A stretch of DNA of 64,000 bases, taken from positions 1,240,001 to 1,304,000 of the forward strand of contig OZ243937.1 in NCBI GenBank assembly GCA_965214085.1, given 5' to 3'. Under the pieces are notes generated by a model. It did no database searches. It was given only the letters and a program-made list of their open reading frames with translations, and was not told the origin of the DNA. The position numbers and the translations under genes were made by a program. Of the stretch, positions 26,651-34,521 are shown piece after piece (the first letter of the stretch is position 1; each line of letters starts with the position of its first letter). The DNA comes from UBA6055 sp965214085 (GTDB lineage: Bacteria > Chloroflexota > Anaerolineae > Aggregatilineales > Phototrophicaceae).

Positions 26651-28304
26651 CCGCTTCTCGTTCATCCAGGGAGGGATATTGCCGATGCCAATCGGTGGTG
26701 TCCTGGTAGGCTTTGGCCACGGCGAGGGCTTCGGCTTCTTGGCGCAGGCCGCCGACGAAGCTGATGCTGGTGGGCGTGCGCTTCTGCGTAAAGCCGTTGG
26801 GCACGACCACCGTGGGATGGCCCGTCATGTTGGTCAGCCCCAAGGTTTGGCCGCCAAAGCTGGGCGAGATGAAAACATCCACGTCCTTCATCAGGCGCGC
26901 CATGTCGGCGCTGATTTGGCTGCGGACGCGGTTGGCGTTAATGTACTCGACCGCCGGGATGAAACGGGCGGCGCGGAAGATATTGGGCCAGGCGTCATCG
27001 TCCTGGCGCGTCAGGGCGTCGACAGAGCCATCGCGTGTGATCTGGTCGAAGGCGGCCGCCGCTTCCGCCGCCAGAATCACCCAGAGGCTCTGAAGGTCGC
27101 TGTCGGGCAATTCAATCGGCCTTAGCTCGAAGCCCTGAGCGCGCATCACATCAAGCACGGCGGCGCTGTTGACATCGTTGACGCGCTGCAGCTCTTCGCC
27201 GGCGGGGCGGTGGTGCGCGTCGGCGACTCCGGCATCGGCCGCGCTGAAGGCGCTGGCGACATAGCCGATGCGCAGCGAGCGCGGGTCAAGCGCCGGGTCC
27301 CAGTGAAAGGGCTCGGGAGTCAGCGACATGTCCCGGCCGTCGGGTCCATAAATGGCGCTGAAGACCAGGGCGCAATCCTCGACCGAGCGGCACATGGGCC
27401 CGATCTTGTCCAGGCTCCAGCTGAGGGCCATGGCGCCGTAGCGGCTGACGCGGCCGTAGGTCGGGCGCAAGCCGGAAACGCCGCAACGCGACGAGGGCGA
27501 GACGATGCTGCCCATGGTCTCCGTGCCGATGGCGAAGCCGACCAGTCCGGCAGCTGTCGCCGCGCCCGAGCCCGCTGATGAGCCGCTGCTGCCTTCGCTC
27601 GTATCCCAGGGATTCTTGGTCACGCCGCCATACCAGACATCGCCGTTAGCCAGCGCGCCCAGAGTCAGCTTGGCAATCAGCACTGCGCCGGCGGCTTCCA
27701 GGCGTTGCGCGACAGTCGCGTCCACATCAAGCTGCTGGCCTTCGTAAGTCTTGGCGCCCCACTGGGTGAGGTAGCCGCGAACCGCCAGCAGGTCTTTGGC
27801 GCCCCAGGGGATGCCGTGCAGCGGCCCGCGATACAGCCCGCGGGCGATTTCGTCATCGGCGCGTTTGGCTTGGCGGATGGCGAGCTCGTCGGTATAAGCG
27901 GCCACGCATTGCAGCTGGGCATCGTAGCGGCGCAGGCGGGCCAGGTACATCTCAGTTAGCTCAAGCGAAGTCACCTGGCGACTGCGGATGAGCTCGGCCA
28001 GCTGCGTGACGGTATAGAAGGCGGCCTCTTCCAAATCGGCAGGGCGGGTGACGGGCGGCTGAGCGCTCATGGCGTAGCTGCGCGGGACGGCTGCGGGCGC
28101 GGCACCGGCGGAGTTGACGTTGAAATGCAGCGAGAGCGGCACGCTGTTGTCCAGGTCGGCGGCGCGGATGCCTTCGTATTGTCCGCGGCGGCTCTTGATG
28201 ATTTCGAGCATCTGCTGACGCTGGGCTTGAGTGAAGTCGAGGCCGAGCAGGGCTTCGGCAGCGGCGATTTGCTCGGGGCTGATGACGGGATCTTGGTCGG
28301 GCAT
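26646..28304 (-). CDS. Amidase signature family protein
   Basis: A 552-residue hydrolase from ATG 28304, chosen because AAAAGGA lies at proper spacing upstream; an upstream ATG (28361) would add 19 residues. Ser-cisSer-Lys triad motifs are visible: Lys in GIPWGAKDLLAVRG, Ser in SEGSSGSSAGSGAATAAG and the nucleophile Ser in IGTETMGSIVSPSSRCG. It resembles GatA-type and general amidases but carries an extra N-terminal helical region of ~100 residues (ISPEQIAAAEALLGLDFTQAQ), seen in stand-alone amidases of environmental bacteria. Likely cytoplasmic; substrate unknown. gatB/gatC are absent, so it is not a GatCAB operon. Confidence 0.82.
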   Translation of the reverse strand: MPDQDPVISPEQIAAAEALLGLDFTQAQRQQMLEIIKSRRGQYEGIRAADLDNSVPLSLHFNVNSAGAAPAAVPRSYAMSAQPPVTRPADLEEAAFYTVTQLAELIRSRQVTSLELTEMYLARLRRYDAQLQCVAAYTDELAIRQAKRADDEIARGLYRGPLHGIPWGAKDLLAVRGYLTQWGAKTYEGQQLDVDATVAQRLEAAGAVLIAKLTLGALANGDVWYGGVTKNPWDTSEGSSGSSAGSGAATAAGLVGFAIGTETMGSIVSPSSRCGVSGLRPTYGRVSRYGAMALSWSLDKIGPMCRSVEDCALVFSAIYGPDGRDMSLTPEPFHWDPALDPRSLRIGYVASAFSAADAGVADAHHRPAGEELQRVNDVNSAAVLDVMRAQGFELRPIELPDSDLQSLWVILAAEAAAAFDQITRDGSVDALTRQDDDAWPNIFRAARFIPAVEYINANRVRSQISADMARLMKDVDVFISPSFGGQTLGLTNMTGHPTVVVPNGFTQKRTPTSISFVGGLRQEAEALAVAKAYQDTTDWHRQYPSLDEREAV

Positions 28305-28650
28305 GGGGAGCATCCTTTTTGGTGACGATTTTAGCACAGGTTCTTTTGCCACCGAGTACACCGAGTTCTTTCGAGGGCACAGAGTTCTTCGTTCGTTTTT
28401 ATTTCAATGGGAATATATTTTGTGTCAAAAGGTTGAGAGTGTCGGTTGGCTGGGCGGCGCGATATGCGGTTGTTAAGCTGCGGATTGTGGAGAGGGTAGT
28501 ATGGGTGGGGACCTAGGTGGTGAGTGGATGGTCGCGTTAAGTCTTCAATAAAATGCTTTTGACCATGCTCACCAACGGTTGATTATAGGGCAACATCATT
28601 GCTTCAGATTCTTGCACAGACACGCGCTATTAGATGAGGTCAGCAACGAA
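28305..28650. other. Intergenic region, no gene supported
   Basis: These 346 bases contain a degenerate run of CACCGAG/CACAGAG words (about 28351-28385) resembling the subterminal blocks of the MITE-like family, but no terminal repeats. Base composition becomes AT-rich toward the unknown gene pair. No promoter or terminator is convincing. Confidence 0.5.
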
Positions 28651-29847
28651 TCATGGCAAAAGAGGAAGCGCCTGCTGGTCACGTTCAGGGAGTATATTCC
28701 CTATCGGGCTAATACTAATCAACTCCAGTCTACTGCCTCTGTTCTTGATAAATCTATGACGTGCCTTTACTTCCGCTCGCAATTCAAAGTGTGGCCTTAC
28801 CACATTCGCTCCTAAGTTTTCTGGAACGGTGATGTACCACCGCTTGCCACTGTCTTCATAAAACTCGACTTGATCCGCGTCCACTTTCCCATTGGCCGCC
28901 CACACGGTACCTCGAAGAGTCACAGTTTCACTTGATAGCTGATACTCCTCTTCCACCGGCTTTTTTTCAGGCGGGGAATATATGCTGTCAATTTCGTCCG
29001 TAGTTCGTTCAAACACGACAGACTTTACGTCTCCCTCAATTATAGCTTCGAGACTGAAAGCGTTAATCTGTTCGCCATCGGGAGCCAGTGATTTGGCCAG
29101 ATCCATAAAACTGTGATAATACTCTTGGTCACCGAAACTCTCTTCCAAATCTCGAGTATCTCCGTTATTTAACATGTCAAGGTTGCGAATAACCCTATCG
29201 TACACATCTTCGACAACGCTCTCCTCGAAGAGCGGTTGCTGGACTAGCTCTACGAGCTTCATGTTAATCTTGAAGCTTCCTATAACAGGTACCCTTGCGA
29301 CTACACGATAATACTGCTCAAATTTTTCGAGTTCGCGGTAAGGATAATTCAGCACTGAACCCGTAACGTATCGAATTACTTGTTTGCACTTTGCAATAAG
29401 AGTAGCATTTGACTCGGCCTCTAGCTCACCATTGTCTGCTTCAACACCAGTAAGCGTCATTATGATGTCTTTCTCGGCAGACGGCGGATAGGCGTACTCG
29501 CGACTCTCGTGTAACAGTACTTTTCTCAAGAGATCATACAGCTCAGATCTCAATCGATCGCTGGGTCGGGGTTCTAGTCCCTGAAGTATTAGGTTTTCGG
29601 CAGCTTCGTATTCGCCGCAACGGTAAGCCAGGGTTGCAGCGCTTCTGTGCAAGATTGCATACATGTGGTGTGATGGATTGTGCTGAAGCAGTTCGGCAGC
29701 TTTTGCCTCATTCACGTACGAGTCATGTGTGTATTGCAAGTAGGCCTTCGTATTGCCGATTCGACTAGCGAAGTGGGCCTTGTCCGCTTGCTCCATTGCC
29801 AGATCGTGGAATCTGACGCTTTCGCTTAGATAATTCATTTTATCCAT
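28651..29847 (-). CDS. Unknown protein with TPR-like N-terminus (398 aa), AT-rich pair
   Basis: I do not recognise a named family. The N-terminal ~120 residues look like helical repeats with a TPR-like register (AYLQYTHDSYVNEAKAAELL, HRSAATLAYRCGEYEAAENLILQGL). The middle is helical and acidic. The C-terminal ~90 residues appear beta-rich (ETVTLRGTVWAANGKVD, KRWYITVPENLG, FELRAEVKARHRFIKNRGSRLELISI), suggesting an OB-like fold. It overlaps the upstream gene by 8 bp, so they form one unit. Composition is distinctly AT-rich, as in the AAA/RloB pair, suggesting recent transfer. A role in a defence or stress module is possible but unproven. Confidence 0.7.
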   Translation of the reverse strand: MDKMNYLSESVRFHDLAMEQADKAHFASRIGNTKAYLQYTHDSYVNEAKAAELLQHNPSHHMYAILHRSAATLAYRCGEYEAAENLILQGLEPRPSDRLRSELYDLLRKVLLHESREYAYPPSAEKDIIMTLTGVEADNGELEAESNATLIAKCKQVIRYVTGSVLNYPYRELEKFEQYYRVVARVPVIGSFKINMKLVELVQQPLFEESVVEDVYDRVIRNLDMLNNGDTRDLEESFGDQEYYHSFMDLAKSLAPDGEQINAFSLEAIIEGDVKSVVFERTTDEIDSIYSPPEKKPVEEEYQLSSETVTLRGTVWAANGKVDADQVEFYEDSGKRWYITVPENLGANVVRPHFELRAEVKARHRFIKNRGSRLELISISPIGNILPERDQQALPLLP

Positions 29848-30418
29848 CGTCAGGCGTCCTTCTAGTACAGTTTATCATTGGAGTACTAAACTCGACCACA
29901 ATTACGTATGCCGGCGTACCATCTGAATCAGACTCTTTTGACTGCTTCACCTTATCATTTATCCGAGTTCGAAAGCGACTCTTGGGTTTCGCGCGGAGCA
30001 TTCCTGACACTTCAAGTCGTGCGGTCGGCAGGCCGAAATCCGTCCGGTCGGAGACATCAAAAGACTCTTTGTCTCCCAAGAGGAAGTCGACACCCGACCC
30101 TTCTACTGCTCGTTCGACTACAGTGTACTTCGTAAACGTGTCAATCAACATGAGCGCAATTCCGACCGCTCCATCTTCCGCGAGGTCGCTGTCATTCATT
30201 GAATCACGCATAACATCGTTTATTTCAGTACACCATTCAAACGCCACTACAAACTTTAGCTCGTTATAATCTTTAACTTCGCATTCTTGATTCTCTTCAT
30301 AACCCTTTTGATCAAGTGCAACAATTGCTGCCAAATAGTCGCCCTTGCTTCTATCAGCAACATAGCGACCAATCCCTTCCCGCAATGGTTCAAGGCTGAT
30401 AGTACGAATTTCTGTCAT
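29840..30418 (-). CDS. Unknown 192-aa protein, AT-rich pair
   Basis: Conserved-looking but unnamed. It is acidic in the first two thirds. A compact segment reads TVVERAVEGSGVDFLLGD, then ARLEVSGMLRAKPKSRFRTR and PAYVIVVEFSTPM, which I believe recurs in uncharacterised actinobacterial and other proteins, though I cannot check. No membrane segment or signal is seen. A promoter candidate lies about 60 bp upstream. The downstream 398-aa gene overlaps its stop. Confidence 0.7.
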   Translation of the reverse strand: MTEIRTISLEPLREGIGRYVADRSKGDYLAAIVALDQKGYEENQECEVKDYNELKFVVAFEWCTEINDVMRDSMNDSDLAEDGAVGIALMLIDTFTKYTVVERAVEGSGVDFLLGDKESFDVSDRTDFGLPTARLEVSGMLRAKPKSRFRTRINDKVKQSKESDSDGTPAYVIVVEFSTPMINCTRRTPDDG

Positions 30419-30475
30419 GGATTGAGTGTCCCTTGAAAGTGAGTGGCTGCGCTTAAATTCTTGCTTTGGGCAACT

Positions 30476-30504
30476 AATCTACCCACTTTGACACAATATT
30501 GCAA
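30476..30504 (-). promoter_or_regulatory. Promoter candidate of the unknown AT-rich pair
   Basis: On the minus strand TTGCAA (30504-30499), a 17-bp spacer and TAGATT (30481-30476). It would give a leader of about 50 nt before ATG 30418, with AAGGGA near the start. Confidence 0.4.
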
Positions 30505-30596
30505 AATCATTGCAGATTACCGGGTGCCAATTGCACTTCAATATGCAGGGAAAATATAGTCGGATAAAACTGAATTAATGTCCCCAAGATGGGCAT

Positions 30597-33068
30597 TTAC
30601 TGCCGAAATTGGGAAGCATCGGCCGAATGAATGTTCTTCCCCCGCAACCGCAGCGAATTGCTCACTACGAACACGGACGAGAAAGCCATGGCCGCCGCCG
30701 CGAACATGGGCAGCAGGCCGCCCAGCATGGCCACGGGAATCAGCACGATATTGTAGATGAAAGCCCAGAAGAGATTCTGGTGGATCGCGCGCAGCGTGGC
30801 TTTGCTGAGGTCGATGGCGGCGGGCACGGCGCTCAGGTCGCCACGGACCAGCGTGATGTCGCCGGCTTCAATGGCGATATCGCTGCCCGCGCCGATTGCG
30901 AAGCCGACATCCGCTTGAGCCAGGGCGGGCGCGTCATTGATGCCGTCGCCGACCATGGCGACCGTCACGCCGTTCGCCTGCAGCTGCGCGACCGCGCCGG
31001 CTTTCTCGGCTGGCAGGACCTCGGCCATGACGCGCGTAATGCCGACTTGGCGGGCGATGGCGGCGGCGGTTTGGCGGTTGTCGCCGGTGATGAGCGCCAC
31101 ATCCAGACCGCGGGCTTTCAGGTTACTAATGGCTTCTCTGGAGCTGGGCTTGAGCGTGTCGCCGATGGCGATGGCGCCGGCGAGAGTCCCATCCAGCGCC
31201 AGCAGGACGACAGTATGACCATCCGCTTGCATGCGGCTGATGTCCTCGGCGAGCGGCTTGGCGTCGATGTTGTTCTCGCTGAGAAAACGCGGGCTGCCGA
31301 TGAGAACGGCGCGGTCGGCGATGGTCGCGCGGACGCCTTTGCCAGGCTCGGCTGCGAAGCTGTCGACGGCTAGCCCCTTGATGCCGCGATTCTTTGCCGC
31401 TGTGACTACGGCAGTGGCCAGCGGGTGTTCGCTGTTTGCTTCGGCGGCGGCGCTGAATTGCAGCAGCGTTTGCTGGTTGGCGCCTGGCGCGGCGACAATT
31501 TCCACCACGGTCGGTTTGCCTTGCGTGACTGTGCCGGTTTTATCAAGCAGCAGGGTATCCAGCGCGGCGGCGCGTTCCAGGGCTTCGCTGTCTCGGAAGA
31601 GGATGCCGTTTTCCGCTCCGCGTCCCGTGCCGACCATGATGGCGGTGGGCGTGGCCAGGCCGAGGGCGCAGGGGCAGGCGATGACCAGCACGGCGATCAT
31701 GTTGAGCGTGGCTGTCGGCAAGTCTGCGCCGCCGATGGTCAGCCAGCCGCTGAGCGTGATGACGGCGAGCGCTATCACCGCCGGCACGAAGTAGGCGGCC
31801 ACGCGATCGGCCACAGCCTGAATGGGCGCTTTGCTGGCTTGGGCGTTTTCCACCAGGCGGATGATTTGCGCCAGGACGGTGTCGCGGCCGACCCGCTGCG
31901 CCTCGATTATAAGGCGGCCGTGCTGGTTAATCGTGCCGGCGCTGACGTCGGCGCCAACGCTTTTGTCGACCGGCAGGCTCTCGCCGGTCAGCATGGATTC
32001 ATCCAGCGCCGAATTGCCTTCGGTGACGATGGCGTCGACCGGGATGCGCTCGCCGGGTTTGACCAGCAGCAAATTGCCCGGCGCGACTTCGGCGATGGGG
32101 ATCGACTTTTGGCGGCCGTCGCTCAGCAGGATGGCGGTTTTTGGCGCCAGGCTCATGAGTTTCTTGATGGCGGCGCTGGTGCGGCCCTTGGCGCGCGCCT
32201 CCAGCAATTTGCCCAGGGTGATCAGCGTGAGGATGACGGCGGCGGATTCGAAGTAATCGGATTTGCCAACCACATCGGAGAAGCCGAAGGCGATGCCCAG
32301 CAGCACAATGATGCCGTAGAGGTAAGCCGCGAATGCGCCCATCGATACCAGCACATCCATATTGGCGCTGCCGTTGCGCAGCGATTTGAGCGCGCCGCTG
32401 AGGTATTGCCTGCCGAGCAGCAGCAGGACCGGCGTGGCCAGCGCGGCGAATATGAACAGCCAGATATCGCCCGCCAGGAAGTCGAAGTTGCTCATCAAGA
32501 TGGGAATCTGGTGCATGAAGTGGCGGGTCATGCTGAGCAGGGTAAGCGGGATGGTGAAGGCGGCGCCAATCTTGACCAGGCGCGTCTGCCGGTCGATCTC
32601 GGCTTGGCGGGCGGCGGCTTCGGCGTCTTCGGGGGCGTCCGCGCCGGCCGTGTCGATGACCCCGTAACCCGCGTTTTCCACGGCGTCGGCCAAGTCGCGG
32701 CGGCGGGCCAGGCTCGGCAGATAGGTGATGCTGGCTTTTTCGCTGGCCAGATTGACCGTCGCTTCGATGACGCCGTCGATTCTATTGAGGGCGCGCGCGA
32801 CGTTTTTCTGGCACATGGCGCAGGTCATGCCAGTGATGGGCAGGTCGAGCGAGGCGCTGGCGACGCCATAGCCCGCGCCATCAAGACGCGTGACCAGGTC
32901 GCCGGTGTTCAGCAGGCGGTCGTCGTATCGGACGGTGGCTTGCTCGGTGGCCAGGTTGACGCTGACAGTGGCCACGCCCTCGGCTTTTTTGAGGCTGCGC
33001 TCGACATTCTTGACGCACATGGCGCAGGTCATGCCAGTGACCGGCAGCTTGATTTCCTTCGTGGTCAT
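30597..33068 (-). CDS. copA: Copper-exporting P1B-type ATPase with two HMA domains
   Basis: An 823-residue pump exporting Cu(I). Two N-terminal HMA domains each have GMTCAMC (about residues 12-18 and 80-86). Then come membrane helices, actuator motif LTGESLPVDK, metal-binding CPC in VIACPCALGLATPTA, phosphorylation site DKTGTVTQGKP, nucleotide-binding HP (SEHPLATAV) and GDGINDAPALAQADVG. The C-terminal helix pair (NLFWAFIYNIVLIPVAML) fits CopA. It lies 15 bp downstream of the csoR gene on the same strand, and a palindromic operator precedes csoR, so copper-dependent derepression is expected. Confidence 0.95.
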   Translation of the reverse strand: MTTKEIKLPVTGMTCAMCVKNVERSLKKAEGVATVSVNLATEQATVRYDDRLLNTGDLVTRLDGAGYGVASASLDLPITGMTCAMCQKNVARALNRIDGVIEATVNLASEKASITYLPSLARRRDLADAVENAGYGVIDTAGADAPEDAEAAARQAEIDRQTRLVKIGAAFTIPLTLLSMTRHFMHQIPILMSNFDFLAGDIWLFIFAALATPVLLLLGRQYLSGALKSLRNGSANMDVLVSMGAFAAYLYGIIVLLGIAFGFSDVVGKSDYFESAAVILTLITLGKLLEARAKGRTSAAIKKLMSLAPKTAILLSDGRQKSIPIAEVAPGNLLLVKPGERIPVDAIVTEGNSALDESMLTGESLPVDKSVGADVSAGTINQHGRLIIEAQRVGRDTVLAQIIRLVENAQASKAPIQAVADRVAAYFVPAVIALAVITLSGWLTIGGADLPTATLNMIAVLVIACPCALGLATPTAIMVGTGRGAENGILFRDSEALERAAALDTLLLDKTGTVTQGKPTVVEIVAAPGANQQTLLQFSAAAEANSEHPLATAVVTAAKNRGIKGLAVDSFAAEPGKGVRATIADRAVLIGSPRFLSENNIDAKPLAEDISRMQADGHTVVLLALDGTLAGAIAIGDTLKPSSREAISNLKARGLDVALITGDNRQTAAAIARQVGITRVMAEVLPAEKAGAVAQLQANGVTVAMVGDGINDAPALAQADVGFAIGAGSDIAIEAGDITLVRGDLSAVPAAIDLSKATLRAIHQNLFWAFIYNIVLIPVAMLGGLLPMFAAAAMAFSSVFVVSNSLRLRGKNIHSADASQFRQ

Positions 33069-33083
33069 CGGAGGTTCCCTCGC

Positions 33084-33383
33084 TCAACTGTTGATCAGCT
33101 TGAGTATCTTTTGCAAATCGGCGGCGGCGGCGGCTGGGTCGTCGGCCAACTCGCCTTGAAGCGTATTTTCAATGTAACAGTCAAAGAGATGATTGATTAG
33201 GCTGCTCATGCCTTTTTCGATGGTGCGGGCGCGCAGCACGCGCTCTTCGCAGCTGCCTTGATCGGCGACGATTAATTCTTCCAGCGCCGTCAACTGGCCC
33301 TGGATGCGGCGCAGGCGATTGACCGTCTTGCGGTTGTGGTCCTGGCGTTCGGCCTGATGCTTTGAGACGAATGCTTCAGCCAT
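33084..33383 (-). CDS. csoR: CsoR/RcnR-family metal-sensing repressor
   Basis: A 99-residue all-helical DNA-binding protein: TVNRLRRIQGQLTALEELI is the family's first helix. A Cys follows (DQGSCEERVL) and then LINHLFDCYIE. Classical CsoR has Cys, His and Cys with His-x3-Cys about 25 residues after the first Cys; here H-x3-C comes about 20 residues after, so the ligand set seems shifted or different. It is encoded just upstream of copA, 15 bp apart, and should repress the operon through the palindrome at 33413-33428. Copper specificity is inferred from copA. Confidence 0.87.
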   Translation of the reverse strand: MAEAFVSKHQAERQDHNRKTVNRLRRIQGQLTALEELIVADQGSCEERVLRARTIEKGMSSLINHLFDCYIENTLQGELADDPAAAAADLQKILKLINS

Positions 33384-33412
33384 AGCAGCCGCTTTCGAAT
33401 GCTCTTATACAT

Positions 33413-33428
33413 ATACCCCTATAGGTAT
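33413..33428 (-). promoter_or_regulatory. CsoR-type operator
   Basis: ATACCCCTATAGGTAT is a near-perfect palindrome with C/G tracts around an A/T centre, like known CsoR operators (TACCCC...GGGGTA). It is 30 bp upstream of the csoR start, where it would overlap the promoter. Confidence 0.6.
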
Positions 33429-33481
33429 TGATGGGTTTACCGGGTCCATTCTTACGCCATGTTGCGCAGGCGGGCAAGCAA

Positions 33482-33604
33482 TCAGTTGCCGTGCAGTATG
33501 AGCGGGACGACGTTGCAGTTGCCGCCGAATTTGCTGGCGTCAATGCGGACCCAGACGCTGTTGCCGCTCGAAGTGAAGGCGAGCACTGCCAGGCAGCGCC
33601 TCAT
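33482..33604 (-). CDS. Small 40-residue protein downstream of mce
   Basis: An open frame of 40 codons beginning MRRCLAVLAFTSSGNSVWVR and ending LILHGN. It has an ideal AAGGAG site 7 bp before its ATG, and that site overlaps the stop codon of the methylmalonyl-CoA epimerase gene (GAG TGA CAAA ATG), so it would be coupled to it. The short hydrophobic start is too short for a secure signal peptide. It could be a small secreted or membrane peptide or a remnant of a longer beta-rich protein. No family recognised. Confidence 0.45.
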   Translation of the reverse strand: MRRCLAVLAFTSSGNSVWVRIDASKFGGNCNVVPLILHGN

Positions 33605-33608
33605 TTTG

Positions 33609-34031
33609 TCACTCCTTGCTATCAGGCGGAATCGCTTCGTACAGCTCCAGTAAGACGCCGCCCGCGCTCTTGGGATGGATGAAGGCGTAGCGCCGGCCAT
33701 CGCGTTCGCGCGGTCTCTCGTTGATCAGCTCGCAGCCGCTTTCTTGCAGTTGCGCTAGCTTGGCGTCCAGGTCGGGGACTTCCAGGCAGAGATGGTGCAG
33801 GCCCGGTCCGCTATTGGCCAGGTACTTGGCCACGCCGCTGTCGGCTGTCGTCGGCTGGATAAGTTCAATGTGGGCGTCGCCCAGCGTCAGGAAGGCGATG
33901 TCGACGGCTTCGGCGGGAAGTGACTGCGCAGCGCCCGCTTGCGCCAGGCCCAGGCTTTCGCGCCAGAAACGCAGCGCTGCGTCCATGTCGTCGACGACGA
34001 TGGCCAGGTGATTAAGTTTGATGTCGGTCAT
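33609..34031 (-). CDS. mce: Methylmalonyl-CoA epimerase
   Basis: A 140-residue glyoxalase-fold enzyme that interconverts (S)- and (R)-methylmalonyl-CoA in propionate metabolism. Both beta-alpha-beta-beta-beta modules are present: LNHLAIVVDDMDAALRFW and GLHHLCLEVPDLDAKLAQL, with metal ligands His (LNHLA), Gln (HIELIQP), His (LHHLC) and Glu (GGVLLELYE). Length matches the family. The mutase genes are not in the window. An acyl-CoA dehydrogenase lies divergently upstream. Confidence 0.9.
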   Translation of the reverse strand: MTDIKLNHLAIVVDDMDAALRFWRESLGLAQAGAAQSLPAEAVDIAFLTLGDAHIELIQPTTADSGVAKYLANSGPGLHHLCLEVPDLDAKLAQLQESGCELINERPRERDGRRYAFIHPKSAGGVLLELYEAIPPDSKE

Positions 34032-34521
34032 GCGTTTGTCTTTCGACCTTGGTATTGCCGGTAGTGTATCGAATTCGGTTGAAATTCAATTTCACCACAA
34101 AGACACAAAGACACAAAGGCACAAAGCACACAAAGAATATGGCATATCTCGATTAAGTTTCTCGGTGCTCTCGCAGGGCAATCGCATCAATATCCATAAA
34201 TGACGAATTTATTATCAAACTAACAAATTGTAGGGGCGAGCCTTGGCTCGCCCATTAAATCTGGCAGAAAATCACCTTTTCATTGAGTCCTTTATTGACA
34301 TATTTTCGGATATATCTCGGAGTTCTTGGCGCCTTAGTGTTGAGATAAGTTGATTCGATTGCCCTAGCATTTCTCGGTGTCCTCGATGGTATATATCTGT
34401 ATCAACCGAAAAGGATACATTTCCGTATTGCCAGTCTAAGGGCACAGTGCCTCCTATGAATGTTATAATGAGAGGCGAAACGCGGAAAGTGAACCAGCAA
34501 TCAGTGTGAGGAATGGGCACT
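34032..34521. other. Divergent mce-acyl-CoA dehydrogenase intergenic region, repeat-filled
   Basis: These 490 bases hold a run of CACAAAG words (34093-34136), a TIR-bounded element (34174-34366) with a nested palindromic repeat, and a TATAAT at 34463-34468 that may serve the dehydrogenase. No gene is supported. Confidence 0.6.
34174..34366. repeat. Short MITE-like element with nested palindrome
   Basis: The left end CAGGGCAATCGCATCAATAT and right end (minus strand) TAGGGCAATCGAATCAAC are inverted repeats matching the family ends. The interior differs from the longer copies and contains TGTAGGGGCGAGCCTTGGCT then CGCCC at 34229-34253, a member of the second repeat family. Confidence 0.6.

Noticed and set aside
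31425..33200. A 591-codon open frame on the plus strand opposite copA
   Set aside because: Entirely antisense to a complete copA and csoR, with low-complexity His/Gln/Asp-rich translation typical of the complement of a GC-rich gene.
33482..33700. A longer 72-codon frame including the small ORF
   Set aside because: The upstream half overlaps the epimerase gene out of frame; only the part from ATG 33604 has a ribosome site.
34085..34140. A run of CACAAAG words that might be a CRISPR-like array
   Set aside because: The units are 8-9 bp without spacers; it is a simple degenerate repeat related to the CACAGAG arms of the mobile elements.
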